Shown in pieces: positions 11,701 through 20,620 of a DNA stretch of 64,000 bases (within the stretch, counting starts at the first letter, position 1; each line of letters starts with the position of its first letter). This DNA comes from Cryoendolithus antarcticus (lineage: Eukaryota > Ascomycota > Dothideomycetes > Cladosporiales > Cladosporiaceae). The stretch spans positions 147,001-211,000 of the forward strand of contig NAJO01000011.1 in the NCBI GenBank assembly GCA_002077065.1, in the 5' to 3' direction. The notes under the pieces were generated by a model that did no database searches, had not been told where the DNA came from, and saw only the letters and a list, made by a program, of their open reading frames with translations. The position numbers were made by a program, and so were the translations under genes.

Positions 11701-11824
11701 CATTGATGAGGTGTTGAAGTGGATGGAGCGGACGTACTTCATGGAGACGACGAAGAGGAATGAAGTCCAGATGAATGGGAATGCGAAGAGGGTGCAGATG
11801 AATGGGCGGAAGAAGCTGCAGTGA
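8736..11824 (+). CDS. nca-1: SERCA-type (P2A) Ca2+-transporting ATPase
   Basis: Two exons, 8736-11318 and 11375-11824 (56 bp intron, GTAAGT..TAG with CTGAC branch); 1010 aa, normal for SERCA. Phosphorylation motif [12 protein letters not shown] has its Asp at residue 348. TGES (actuator domain), [17 protein letters not shown] (TM4 calcium site), KGAPE (nucleotide domain), [15 protein letters not shown] (hinge) and [16 protein letters not shown] (TM6) are all present. The spliced last exon gives THFHSC... and the final transmembrane helices, ending KKLQ without a KKxx signal. The family pumps Ca2+ into ER/secretory compartments. The TM4 motif reads PEGLAVV where animal SERCA has PEGLPAV. The Neurospora counterpart is nca-1; orthology is inferred from motif pattern only. 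Confidence 0.94.
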
Positions 11825-12199
11825 TGGGCTCTGAGGGTCTTTGCCAGATTCATTTACTGATGCGGTGATATAGGATATACGTTTAGATCTCATGCATGTT
11901 CACTGTCTACCGTACGCGAATCACCGTCCTGTTCTCCTTGCCGGCTCAACCCAAGCGGCACTTGCACCACCTCCAAGCTCCACTCTGCCACCATAAACTT
12001 CAACCATTTCCTCGTGGTCGTCCATTACCATGTGCAAGCTTGCACCACCATGTCCTCAACGCGGCCGACTAACCCATGCAGCTCAACGATACATGCGAGC
12101 CGCCCTCTCATGAACCATCGTCGTCCGCACCTGCGTATGTGCCTGGCGTCTGTCCTCTTCGTCGTGCATCTTACCTCCATGAGAGACCACAAAGTGCCA
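11825..12199. other. Intergenic 3' of the Ca2+ ATPase
   Basis: This holds the ATPase 3' region and the region downstream of the broken Copia-like gene. A long plus-strand frame starting at 12014 crosses it but has no protein-like features and runs antisense to the relic. Confidence 0.45.
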
Positions 12200-12585
12200 C
12201 TAATCCTCCCAGTGCTTCTTCAACCAAGCCTTCTCCTTCTTAGTGTACGGCTCGTCGTCAGTGGCGATGTTATAAAGCTCCCAATCGCGGCGATCAACTT
12301 CGGGCCAATATGCGCTGATGACATAGTGACCATTAGGGTCCAAGCTGCTCTGACCTGTCGGCTGTCCTACGAGCCAGAGCTTGTAGAGGGTGACGAGATC
12401 GAGAAGACTGATGCACTGACCAGTAGTGCCGTCTGTGAGCTGACTGCCGGTCCCGCCCCATGTACCGCGGAGGTTTGGCACAGCCTGACTCGCGAAGATG
12501 TTGCAGATGTGATGAGGAGCGTAGAGGACGTCGTGGAGGTGTTGGACCAGACCCAGTCCTGGACTGCATCACCCGTGGGTGCCAT
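12200..12585 (-). pseudogene. Broken gene resembling the fungal Copia-protease-like family
   Basis: Two overlapping minus-strand frames read as pieces of one protein. The frame from the ATG at 12585 gives MAPTGDAVQDWVWSNTS; a different frame then gives LHDVLYAPHHICNIFASQ, LYKLWLVGQPTGQSSLDP, HYVISAYWPEVDRRDWE and KKEKAWLKKHWED before a TAG at 12200. These phrases recall a family of fungal proteins derived from Ty1/Copia polyprotein segments (W-V-x-SN near the protease start, L-x-DVL-x-AP-x2-x-CNI further on). Compared with my memory of that family, the stretch between the two motifs is missing and the end is cut soon after WLKKHW, so a deletion with frameshift plus an early stop is the simplest reading. 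The comparison is from memory; a search with both frames would settle it. Confidence 0.5.
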
Positions 12586-13391
12586 ATTGTGTTGGTGGAA
12601 GTGGAGGTGCTCGATGTGGTTGAGGATGTTCCTGAGGAATGATACGAAGGGATTGAGAGTTTACATACTGAATTCAGTCCTTTCCCAAGGGGCGCGCAGC
12701 AAACAGCATGCCGTAACAGACAAGGCTCTGCTATGCTCTGACAAACGGACAGGCCTGACTTCGGATAGCTGCGTATGCTGTAACAACGACAGGTCACACA
12801 GCCGCTCATTCGCACGTTGAGCCAGACTACAGCAAAAAAAGGGGACTTCTCTGCGCGGGGGAAACCTATGGCGATGAAAGTCGGAAAGGCTCTGCGTGGA
12901 CGCGGAGTTCAACAGGATCAGATCATTCGACCGGTGAATGGCTTTCCATTCTGGATGACCTGCATGTGAGGGTTCCTACGGGCAGTCCAGCGTGTAAGAG
13001 GAACAAGGAGAATGTGAGACTTGCGTATCAGGTATCTGTGGGCTGAGCGTTACGTATCGTTCTTGACCGAAATGCTGCCATAATCGAGGTTTCCCACGAT
13101 GTGCGCATAGACGCGGAGCAAGGAAGAAGCCATTCGTGCCATTACATCGGAGTCTCGCAGCTTGGTAATGATGTATCTCGTTTCGTCCGTGTAACACTGA
13201 AGAGATGGAATCTGGCCATATGGAGACTGCCGAATAAGATTCGGCAGCTGCAAGATCCCGCTTTCCCGAGCTGTGGCTACAAAGCCAATCGATGGTCCAA
13301 GTCACCCCATTCGTCCGTCCCTCTTCGCGATGTTTGTCTCCCATCTGCACGCGTTCCTCGACAAGCCGCTTACGAGCGAATCACTGTCGCC
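12586..13391. other. Intergenic upstream of the MFS gene
   Basis: About 800 bp holding the MFS promoter. The MFS frame stays open upstream from 13101, but there is no in-frame ATG before 13392. A short A-run (aaaaaaa near 12833) is the only simple-sequence feature. Confidence 0.45.
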
Positions 13392-15106
13392 ATGGGGCTC
13401 GGAGTCCTCGAAGACCACAGCAACCTCGAGCATGTGCCCGGCACAGCGACCCTGGAGGACTTGGACGAGCTCGCAGCAGGGGTCAGAGCACAGTCAGGAC
13501 GAGCAAAGCTGAAGACGAGCAAGGAGGGAGTGATATTGGTGCCACAGCCTTCGAACGATCCTAAGGATCCGCTGAACCTCCCGCTCTGGCGACGCGATCT
13601 GATCACTGCCATCCTCTGCCTGTGGTCGGTCATAGCTAGCACGCTCTCGCCTTTGCTAGCAGCCAATACATTGACACTCACGCTGTACTTCCGGAGGCCT
13701 TTCAATGAGATAGCGCTACTCACCGGGTATCATGTACTCGGCGTGGGGATTGCCGGGTTCATCTTCGTGCCGAGTGCGCGTGTCTGGGGAAAGCGACATC
13801 TCTACCTGCTCGGGACCTTGATCATCATCATTTCCTCGATATGGGGCGGCGCGTCAAATCACAACTTCAACAGCTTAATGGCGGCACGCTTCTTCCAAGG
13901 CGTCGGACTAGCACCCTTCGAAGCATTAGTCAACGCGAGCGTGGGAGACCTATACTTCGTGCACGAGAGAGGCAAGCGAATGGCACTGACGAACTTGAGC
14001 TTGTTCGGTGGCGCATTCTTCACACCAGTCATTGTTGGCAAGCTTACTGCGAGCATCGGCTGGCAGTGGTCCTTCTACTTCATCGCAATCTTTGGCGCGC
14101 TCCTCTTCCCACTGGTGGTACTCCTGGTGCCTGAGACTGCCTACCGCCGCGACGACAGCCTCAACACCGATACCTACATCACCGACAAGCGCGACTCGTA
14201 CGAGAGCGGTCACGAGCTCAAGTCCAAATCTCCTAATGACGCTGTTGAGTCTCATACCGATGATGCAGCTCACACGATGCCCAAGCAGCCACTCATCACC
14301 CGCGAAGGCCTCATGCCTTTCAACGGCCGCAAGACCGACGAGTCATTCGGCAAGCTCCTCCTTCGCCCCTTCCCTCTTTTCTTCCACCCAGGGATCCTCA
14401 TGATGATGTTGATCCAAGGCATGATGATCGGCTGGACCGTCCTAATAGGTATAGTCCTCGCAGCCATCATGCTCGGCCCACCACTCTTCTTCGACGAAGT
14501 TAAGACGGGCTACATGTACACCGGTGCCTTCGTCGGCGCGCTGCTCGGCTTCCTTCTCGCTGGTGTGCTGTCGGACAGCTCAGCAAAGTGGATGACACGC
14601 CTCAACAAAGGCATATACGAACCCGAATTTCGTCTGGTACTAGTCATTCCCCAGCTAATTTTCGGCTGTGCTGGCCTGTACGGCTTTGGAATCACATCCA
14701 GCAATACGCCGGTCTACGGCTGGTTCTGGCCTGACTTCTTCTTCGCGCTTGAGGTCATGGGTATGGTGCTTGGTGCTGTTGCTTCAGCGTTGTACATCGT
14801 CGATGCACATCGCGAGATCGCGATCGAGGCGTTCACCTGCTTACTGGTGTTCAAGAACATATTCTCGTTCGGGCTGACGTATAGCGGATATGGGTGGCTG
14901 GTGCAGAACGGCGTCAAGCCAGTCTTTATGGCGATTTCGTCGGTGCAAGTGGTAATTTGCTTGCTCGCGATACCGATGTGTGAGTACTCTTTTCGCTGCG
15001 AGACGATACTGAGTCTGGACTGACATCGATTGCAGATGTGTTTGGCAAGAGGAATCGATCCTTCTTCGCCAGGCATGATATCTTCGCTAAGCTGAAGCTG
15101 AAGTAG
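13392..15106 (+). CDS. MFS transporter, HOL1-like (DHA1-type)
   Basis: Two exons, 13392-14979 and 15036-15106 (56 bp intron, GTGAGT..CAG); 552 aa. The start MGLGVLEDHSNLEHVPGTAT is the usual N-terminus of this fungal group and is the first ATG in frame. About twelve hydrophobic segments are split by a long charged cytoplasmic loop (about residues 250-320) that begins with the marker PETAYRRDD. Splicing adds PMYVFGKRNRSFFARHDIF, again typical of the group. HOL1-like carriers of the DHA1 class move cations, polyamines or drugs by proton antiport across the plasma membrane; the substrate here is unknown. GPD1 converges on it from the other strand. Confidence 0.9.
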
Positions 15107-15307
15107 TCATGTACATAATGTCAAGAGCGACTTTTGCCTCCTAATCGCAGACCTCAGCGATCAAGTATCACCTCAGATGAGCCATTGCGATACCGCTCAG
15201 CTCACAGAGCGCCATCACAAACATGCCCGTAGGCGGCCCTCACCGCCGACCGTCCCGCCATGAGCCTCCGCCTCCTGTGCGCGCCCCGAGGTCTCTTGCC
15301 GTCCCAG

Positions 15308-16795
15308 TCATTCCTTCTCCGCCGTCGCCGGCTCAAGCAGATGCGGTATATCCTCCGGCCTGTTCTTGTCCTCAAGTATACTCCACACCGCCGTAAATAG
15401 CGGGAACTCCTTCTCCATCCCCTGCTTCAGCAGGAAGCTGTGAACTTCATACGCCGTGCTCGTACCCTGCAACTTCTGCCCATTCAGCTCTCGTTCCTCG
15501 ATCTCCGCGATAGGCTTCCCCTCTTGCACGCTCATCTTCGCGCAGCGGAAGTTCCTGCCTCCGCTACAACTCGTGATCAGATCTGCCACGCCGCAGGACT
15601 CCTCGGTGAAAGTCTCTGTGCGGACGCTGTCGGCGAAAAATGTCTTGCCGAAACGTACTGATTCCATGATACCCACGCGCATCACAGCAGCCTTCGCATT
15701 GTCGCCCCAGCCTAGACCATCTACGAAGCCTGCTGCCAGTGCGACGATGTTCTTTAGCGCTCCGCCGAGGGAGACACCGGCGACGTCTGAGACCATCCGG
15801 ACGTGGAAGTAAGGACGGTGGAACAGCTTCTTCATGTTCTTGTGATGTAGGGGTGGGAACTCGGAGGGGAGGGCTTGGAGGGGAGTCTTCTTCTTCGTGG
15901 GCGCTGGCTTGTCTTCGAAGACTAGTTGGGGGAGATTTGTGGAGGATGTCTTGGGCGAGCCTTGAGGCGTGGGGTTTTGGGAGTCCATGGCGGGAGGGTC
16001 GTAGGCTACTGTCGTTTCGGAGAACTTCTCAAGCGCGATCTCGTTCGCTATGTTAGCGCCACTCAAGGCGCCGCAGTAGATCCCTAGCTTTTGACCGATG
16101 CTGTCCGAGAAGAGCTCGCAGCCCTCGTCGGTGACTTCGACACCTTTGATGCAGCTTATTCCTCTGGCGTAGGGGACGATCTTGCCCTGAAGATTCTGGC
16201 ATGCTCGCGCAATGAACTGGTGAGGAAGGTTGAAGATGAGGATCGTGGCGTCTCTCGCAGCCTCTGCAATGTCTGGCGTTGCGACAACATTGTGAGGTAG
16301 TGCTATGCCAGGCAGGTACTTAAAGTTCTCGTGTAGCGAGTTGATGAGGTGTGTGAGCTTCTGCTTTCCTGATGCGAGGTCTGAGTTGGCGTGCTTGCTG
16401 TCCTTGGGGATGCTGTACTCCTCCTCGAATACCCACATGTGGACCTCAGGCTCGAAGATGTCGCCATGCTCTTTGGTGTTCTCGGCTATGACTTTGGCGA
16501 TTGTGGTGCCCCAATTCCCGGATCCTATCACTGCGACCTTGTGCTTTCGAGAGTGCGCGGCGAGAGATGTGCCCGCCATGTTCGCGAATGGTCGGGAGTG
16601 GCGTTCAAGGTGATGCACAGCTATGCAATGTTGAGGGTCGACTTGTGAAGCTCTACCTCGAGACTGTATGCGGTGGAAAGTGCGATTGCGGGCGTTGGGA
16701 GCTGTGAAGAAAGAACGAATGGACTTGTGAGGGACTGGGCGTAGCAACAACGAACGGACGGGTCGAACTAAGCTACAGCTTCTTTCTATACTCAT
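15308..16795 (-). CDS. GPD1: NAD-dependent glycerol-3-phosphate dehydrogenase
   Basis: Intronless frame of 495 aa from the ATG at 16795, or 423 aa from the ATG at 16579 (residue 73). It reduces dihydroxyacetone phosphate to glycerol 3-phosphate, feeding glycerol production in osmotic stress and lipid synthesis. [16 protein letters not shown] is the NAD fold; [23 protein letters not shown], the catalytic Lys in [15 protein letters not shown] and [12 protein letters not shown] follow. An insertion rich in Pro/Ser between ETTVAYDPP and [10 protein letters not shown] is normal for filamentous fungi. The 72-residue extension is strongly basic (about 12 Arg, three acidic residues) and could be a mitochondrial presequence; the inner ATG has the better start context (A at -3, G at +4). 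Confidence 0.94.
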   Translation of the reverse strand: MSIERSCSLVRPVRSLLLRPVPHKSIRSFFTAPNARNRTFHRIQSRGRASQVDPQHCIAVHHLERHSRPFANMAGTSLAAHSRKHKVAVIGSGNWGTTIAKVIAENTKEHGDIFEPEVHMWVFEEEYSIPKDSKHANSDLASGKQKLTHLINSLHENFKYLPGIALPHNVVATPDIAEAARDATILIFNLPHQFIARACQNLQGKIVPYARGISCIKGVEVTDEGCELFSDSIGQKLGIYCGALSGANIANEIALEKFSETTVAYDPPAMDSQNPTPQGSPKTSSTNLPQLVFEDKPAPTKKKTPLQALPSEFPPLHHKNMKKLFHRPYFHVRMVSDVAGVSLGGALKNIVALAAGFVDGLGWGDNAKAAVMRVGIMESVRFGKTFFADSVRTETFTEESCGVADLITSCSGGRNFRCAKMSVQEGKPIAEIEERELNGQKLQGTSTAYEVHSFLLKQGMEKEFPLFTAVWSILEDKNRPEDIPHLLEPATAEKE

Positions 16796-17336
16796 GAACT
16801 CGTAGTGCGACTACAAGACCGTCTTCGGTTGCGTTCACATGCCTCAACCACACGACTGGAAAAAGATGAGAGCTCACCTGCAGCGTTACGCACGATCTTC
16901 GGCAGGGATCAGACCGAGGCAACCGGCAGCTCCGATGAGCTCAGGCGATGAGACGGAAATACACAAACTGAGACAATGCTTACTTAACGTACGTACGCTC
17001 AGGAGCACTTCTTCAAATCTGTACCCAGCACACATGCATCGTGTCCATATGACGGGTGCCGAGATTGCCACTCCCTTCTCTCCTGGAGCCTGGCGAACGG
17101 CCATCTTGACGAGAGCGTTTTGTGGCGAGAGAGGCCGAGTAGAATCTCCAAGGTCCTCAAGCTCTCCAACACCGCGAGCCGGATCCGCTTGAGCATCATA
17201 TAGCCATGGTCCCAGCTCTTCAGTGACGCAAATCCGGATACCAGAAGGAACGGATCGAGCTCGTGTAGGAGAGCACTTGCCTTGGAGGTGCGAGTGCTGC
17301 GATTATTCGCGTCTGAAATTGTCATCGCAGGGCCAC
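16796..17336. other. Intergenic upstream of GPD1
   Basis: This contains the GPD1 promoter and the 3' end of the FAD monooxygenase gene. It includes a duplicated acgtacgtacg palindromic stretch at about 16988-16996. No supported gene on either strand. Confidence 0.45.
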
Positions 17337-18698
17337 TCATGTATAGGGCGATGCCTCCAGTGCAGCCTCCGTCTCAGCTTTCGCATCGTAGCCATACAGC
17401 CAAGGCTGTACCTCCGACTCGCACTGCCACCGCGAAGGAAACTTGACGTCGATCTTCTTGCCCAGTTTCGAGAGCATGAGCTTGTCGCGCTCCTCCTGTT
17501 CGGGCCCGTCTGGCATGTGGAAGTCGTGCCTCTGAGCAAAGGTCTCTCGCACGATAGCCTCGCCTCGCTTCTTCCGCAGCTGCTGGTACATCGCAAGTGC
17601 TTGTGGGAGCTGCTGCTTCGCTTCCAGCGCTGCGAGAACATGGCCCAGCACAGCTCCGTCTTCAAGGGATGAGTTTGCACCTTGAGCGAGATACGGCAGC
17701 ATCGGATGACACGCATCGCCGAGGAAGACGAAGTTCCTCTTCTCACTCACCCAGCTATCAAGCTCAGGCCGATGCATCAGCTTCCACTTGTCCACCTCCT
17801 TAACGTGATCCAAGAATCGTGTAAGAACCGGGTCCCACCCCTTGAACAGCTCCCTCATCTCACTCGCCGACCCAGCCTGTCTCGCAACGCCCTCAGGCAG
17901 GTCATCGGGCTGTAGCAGCACGATATTGAACATCTCTCCTCCCCTTAGACTATAAGCCACGACATGTGCCCCAGGTCCAGCCCAGAAGTTCACACTGGCG
18001 TTCTTGATCCAGTCCCTGAGCTCCGTGTCCTCGATCTCGTCAGCCTTCAGCACGATCCGATAAGCCAGATCGCCAGTCGGCAACGGCGCATCGCTCATCC
18101 CCTTCGCAGCCAGAAACCTCTCCCTGCACATTGACCACAGCCCATCAGCGCCCACCAGCAGGTCCGCCTCCAGGGACTCCCCGCCCTCGAGTTTTAGGCT
18201 CGGCTTCTCAAAATCTATATCCGCCAGCCTCGCACCCAGTCTGACTTCCACCCCAAGCTCTATCGCGCGATCATACATCATCCTCTGTAAGTCAACCCTG
18301 TGCAAGTCCCAGAACGGCGCACCGTACTTCCGCATCATGTCCCCGTTGAAGTCCTCGGTAAGCGACAGTATTTTGCCATCTGAGTAGCGGCGAACGGCTA
18401 GATATGTAGGCTCTGCTGCTAGAGGACGAAGACGCTCGAGAATGTCCCATTGTGCGAAGAGGCAGGAGGCATTAGGAGTGATCTGGAGCCCGGCGCCGAT
18501 CTCGAGACAACATCAGCATAACTTTCGTACGTATGATTGACAGTAGCGTACCTCAGCTAGCTGCTTCGCTCCCTCGAGGACAAGCACATTGTGACCTGCT
18601 AAGGCGCAGGATATCGCCGCACTTAGTCCACCGAGTCCGGCGCCGATGATCGTAATGCTGAGGGCGACTGCCGCCTTCTTCGGGCTGCTGTCAGCCAT
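17337..18698 (-). CDS. FAD-dependent monooxygenase, salicylate hydroxylase-like
   Basis: Two exons, 18698-18552 and 18500-17337, separated by a 51 nt intron (GTACGC..GAG|ATC); splicing joins AKQLAE to IGAGLQITPN, the expected sequence; 436 aa. The Rossmann motif IIGAGLGGLSAA and the terminal E of the beta2 strand (VLVLE) bind FAD; the DG motif (VGADGLWS) and GD motif (FLGDACHPMLPYLAQGA) are intact. This is class A aromatic hydroxylase architecture, related to salicylate and 6-hydroxynicotinate monooxygenases, using NAD(P)H and O2 to hydroxylate an aromatic acid. The substrate is unknown. It is divergent from the DUF3500 gene with 361 bp between them, which suggests shared control. A short out-of-frame ATG lies a few bases before the start. 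Confidence 0.9.
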
Positions 18699-19059
18699 TG
18701 GACATGAGAACAAGATTCACTTCGGCCATCTTCGAGAGATAGATGGCGATTCGATTTATACACATAGCTCTTCGGCAGAGTGCAATGCCTTAGGGTATGC
18801 ACCGTGTATTAGGGCAGGTCCCTCGCAGCCGCGATTCCCCGCATAGTGGTGGGGCGACATGAAGGTGACGGCAATGGAAGACAGAGACTGGTCTCATGGA
18901 TCTTCTCTACATTAGACAGCAATGCATATCGTCGATAGGTAGCGTAAGGTGATACATTTCTCTTCCCTCCAGTCTAGTCCGTACAGTCTGGGTCTACGTA
19001 TATGTACTCCGACAAAACAAGCCTCTGCAGCTAATACTACCAAGGCACTCCGTAACAGC
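18699..19059. promoter_or_regulatory. Divergent promoter of the FAD monooxygenase and DUF3500 genes
   Basis: The 361 bp between two opposite start codons must hold both promoters. A weak TATA-like tttatac at about 18755-18761 is visible. No confident operator motif can be named from sequence alone. Confidence 0.4.
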
Positions 19060-20364
19060 ATGGCCAACGATCTCGCCTCCCACAACAAAATCGTCGAGAC
19101 TTCAGGGAACTTCAGAGACTACCTTATTCCGCTAGACCATCCCCGTCTACACCCTTCCGACCGAGATGCTCGAACGCACTCGAAAGATGTCCTCGCAAAC
19201 GAGTCCATCTTCCTCGTGCCTGTAGCCCGCGGCTGGCTAGAGAACTATAAGAAACCCTATCTTGGATTCACGACAGACGGCACTGTCCGACCTGACATAT
19301 GGCATGCTGAACCTCCTGCCAATGGCCCAACGACAGAGATGGTCAAGGCAGCTAACGCGGTAATCGAAGCTGCGTCTGCAGACGAAAGAGAAGCAATGCG
19401 CTATCCCGTAAACGCAAAGGAATGGAGAAGCTGGTCGAACCCGGAAGTCATCATTGTAGATTCTGGTGTTCGACTCGAAGACATGTCCTCCTCCCTGCGC
19501 AGAGCCGTGCATGACCTGCTGAAAGCTAGTCTCTCGCCAGAAGGCTATGAGAAGATCTGGACGGCGATGCTGACGAACGCTTTCCTTGGGGAATTGACGA
19601 CGTTGCGAAATGTGTTGAGTGCCGATTCCTACCACTTCTGCCTCTTTGGGGAGCCAAGCGAAGATGGACCGTGGGGATTCAATCTGTTTGGACACCATCT
19701 GTGCTTGAATGTCTTCTCCCTCAAGGGTGAGTTAGTCATCGGGCCGTTCTTCGTTGGCGCAGAGCCGAATGTTATCGATGAAGGATCCGAGAAGGGGAGG
19801 CAGGTGTTGGTAAAGGAGGAAGCCGCGGGTCTGGCGTTCATGAGGAGTCTCTCACCGGAGCAGCAGAAAGACGCGACGATCAAAGGCGATATCAACGATA
19901 TCGATGGGTCGAGTATGGGAAAGGAGTGTTGGAACCCAGCAGATCTCCGAGGCTTAGGTGGCGCGCACCAAGATAATAGAGTCGTACCTTTCGCAGGTAT
20001 TGCTGGCTCTGATCTCGATGCCGGACAGCGAACAGCTTTGCTCGGGATCGTGGGTATATTCAATGAGATACTGCCGGCGGCACCGAAGGAGTTGTTCCTG
20101 AAGAGAGTGGAGAAGTACATTGACGAAACTTACTTTGCTTGGATTGGACCAGTGAACGACAAGACACCATTCTACTACCGAGTGCATAGCCCGATTGTGA
20201 TGAATGAATTTGATCATCACAATGGAGTGTGGCTGGCAAATGCGCTGCCTAAGAAGTACCATATACATACCATACAGAGGTTGCCGAACAGGGGTGATTA
20301 TGGGACGGCGCTGTACGATGAGTGGAGAGAACGGAGTGGGGTGAAAGACGGTGAGAAGCTGTAG
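19060..20364 (+). CDS. DUF3500 family protein
   Basis: Single exon, 434 aa from the ATG at 19060, the first ATG of a frame open since 18949. The sequence matches my memory of the DUF3500 family: an N-terminal FRDYLIPLDHP-like helix, a central WTAMLTNAFLGELTTLRNVL, then HFCLFGEPSEDGPWGFNLFG, HHLCLNVFSLKGELVIGPFF, PNVIDEG and, near the end, FYYRVHSPIVMNEFDHHNG. The paired histidines and Glu/Asp in these blocks (GHHL, FDHH) could bind metal, but no catalytic role is established for the family. There is no signal peptide. The neighbour across the divergent promoter is an aromatic-hydroxylase-like enzyme, so a role in catabolism of a small molecule is a reasonable guess and no more. Confidence 0.83.
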   Translation: MANDLASHNKIVETSGNFRDYLIPLDHPRLHPSDRDARTHSKDVLANESIFLVPVARGWLENYKKPYLGFTTDGTVRPDIWHAEPPANGPTTEMVKAANAVIEAASADEREAMRYPVNAKEWRSWSNPEVIIVDSGVRLEDMSSSLRRAVHDLLKASLSPEGYEKIWTAMLTNAFLGELTTLRNVLSADSYHFCLFGEPSEDGPWGFNLFGHHLCLNVFSLKGELVIGPFFVGAEPNVIDEGSEKGRQVLVKEEAAGLAFMRSLSPEQQKDATIKGDINDIDGSSMGKECWNPADLRGLGGAHQDNRVVPFAGIAGSDLDAGQRTALLGIVGIFNEILPAAPKELFLKRVEKYIDETYFAWIGPVNDKTPFYYRVHSPIVMNEFDHHNGVWLANALPKKYHIHTIQRLPNRGDYGTALYDEWRERSGVKDGEKL

Positions 20365-20620
20365 TACTGTAATGAATCCAGAGGCTTCTCCTCCGCTCGA
20401 TCACGTGTGTCGTGTCTTGTAGCGAGAGTCGTACAGTGAAGTGATGGCTTCTTGAATGGCATGTTGTAGATGACGTGGACAGCCACATGGCGAACGTGGA
20501 TGTTCAGCTTCCGTTCCGCGTCTTCGACAAGCTCGAGCCATCAGCTCGCGTAGCACCAAGTATTCATTCTCCAACCATTGCACATAACTACATATTCTGC
20601 AGAGACACTCGCGAGGCAGG

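Noticed and set aside
12014..12820. 268-codon plus-strand frame
   Set aside because: Runs antisense to the Copia-like relic, has no recognisable domain and an implausible mix of residues.
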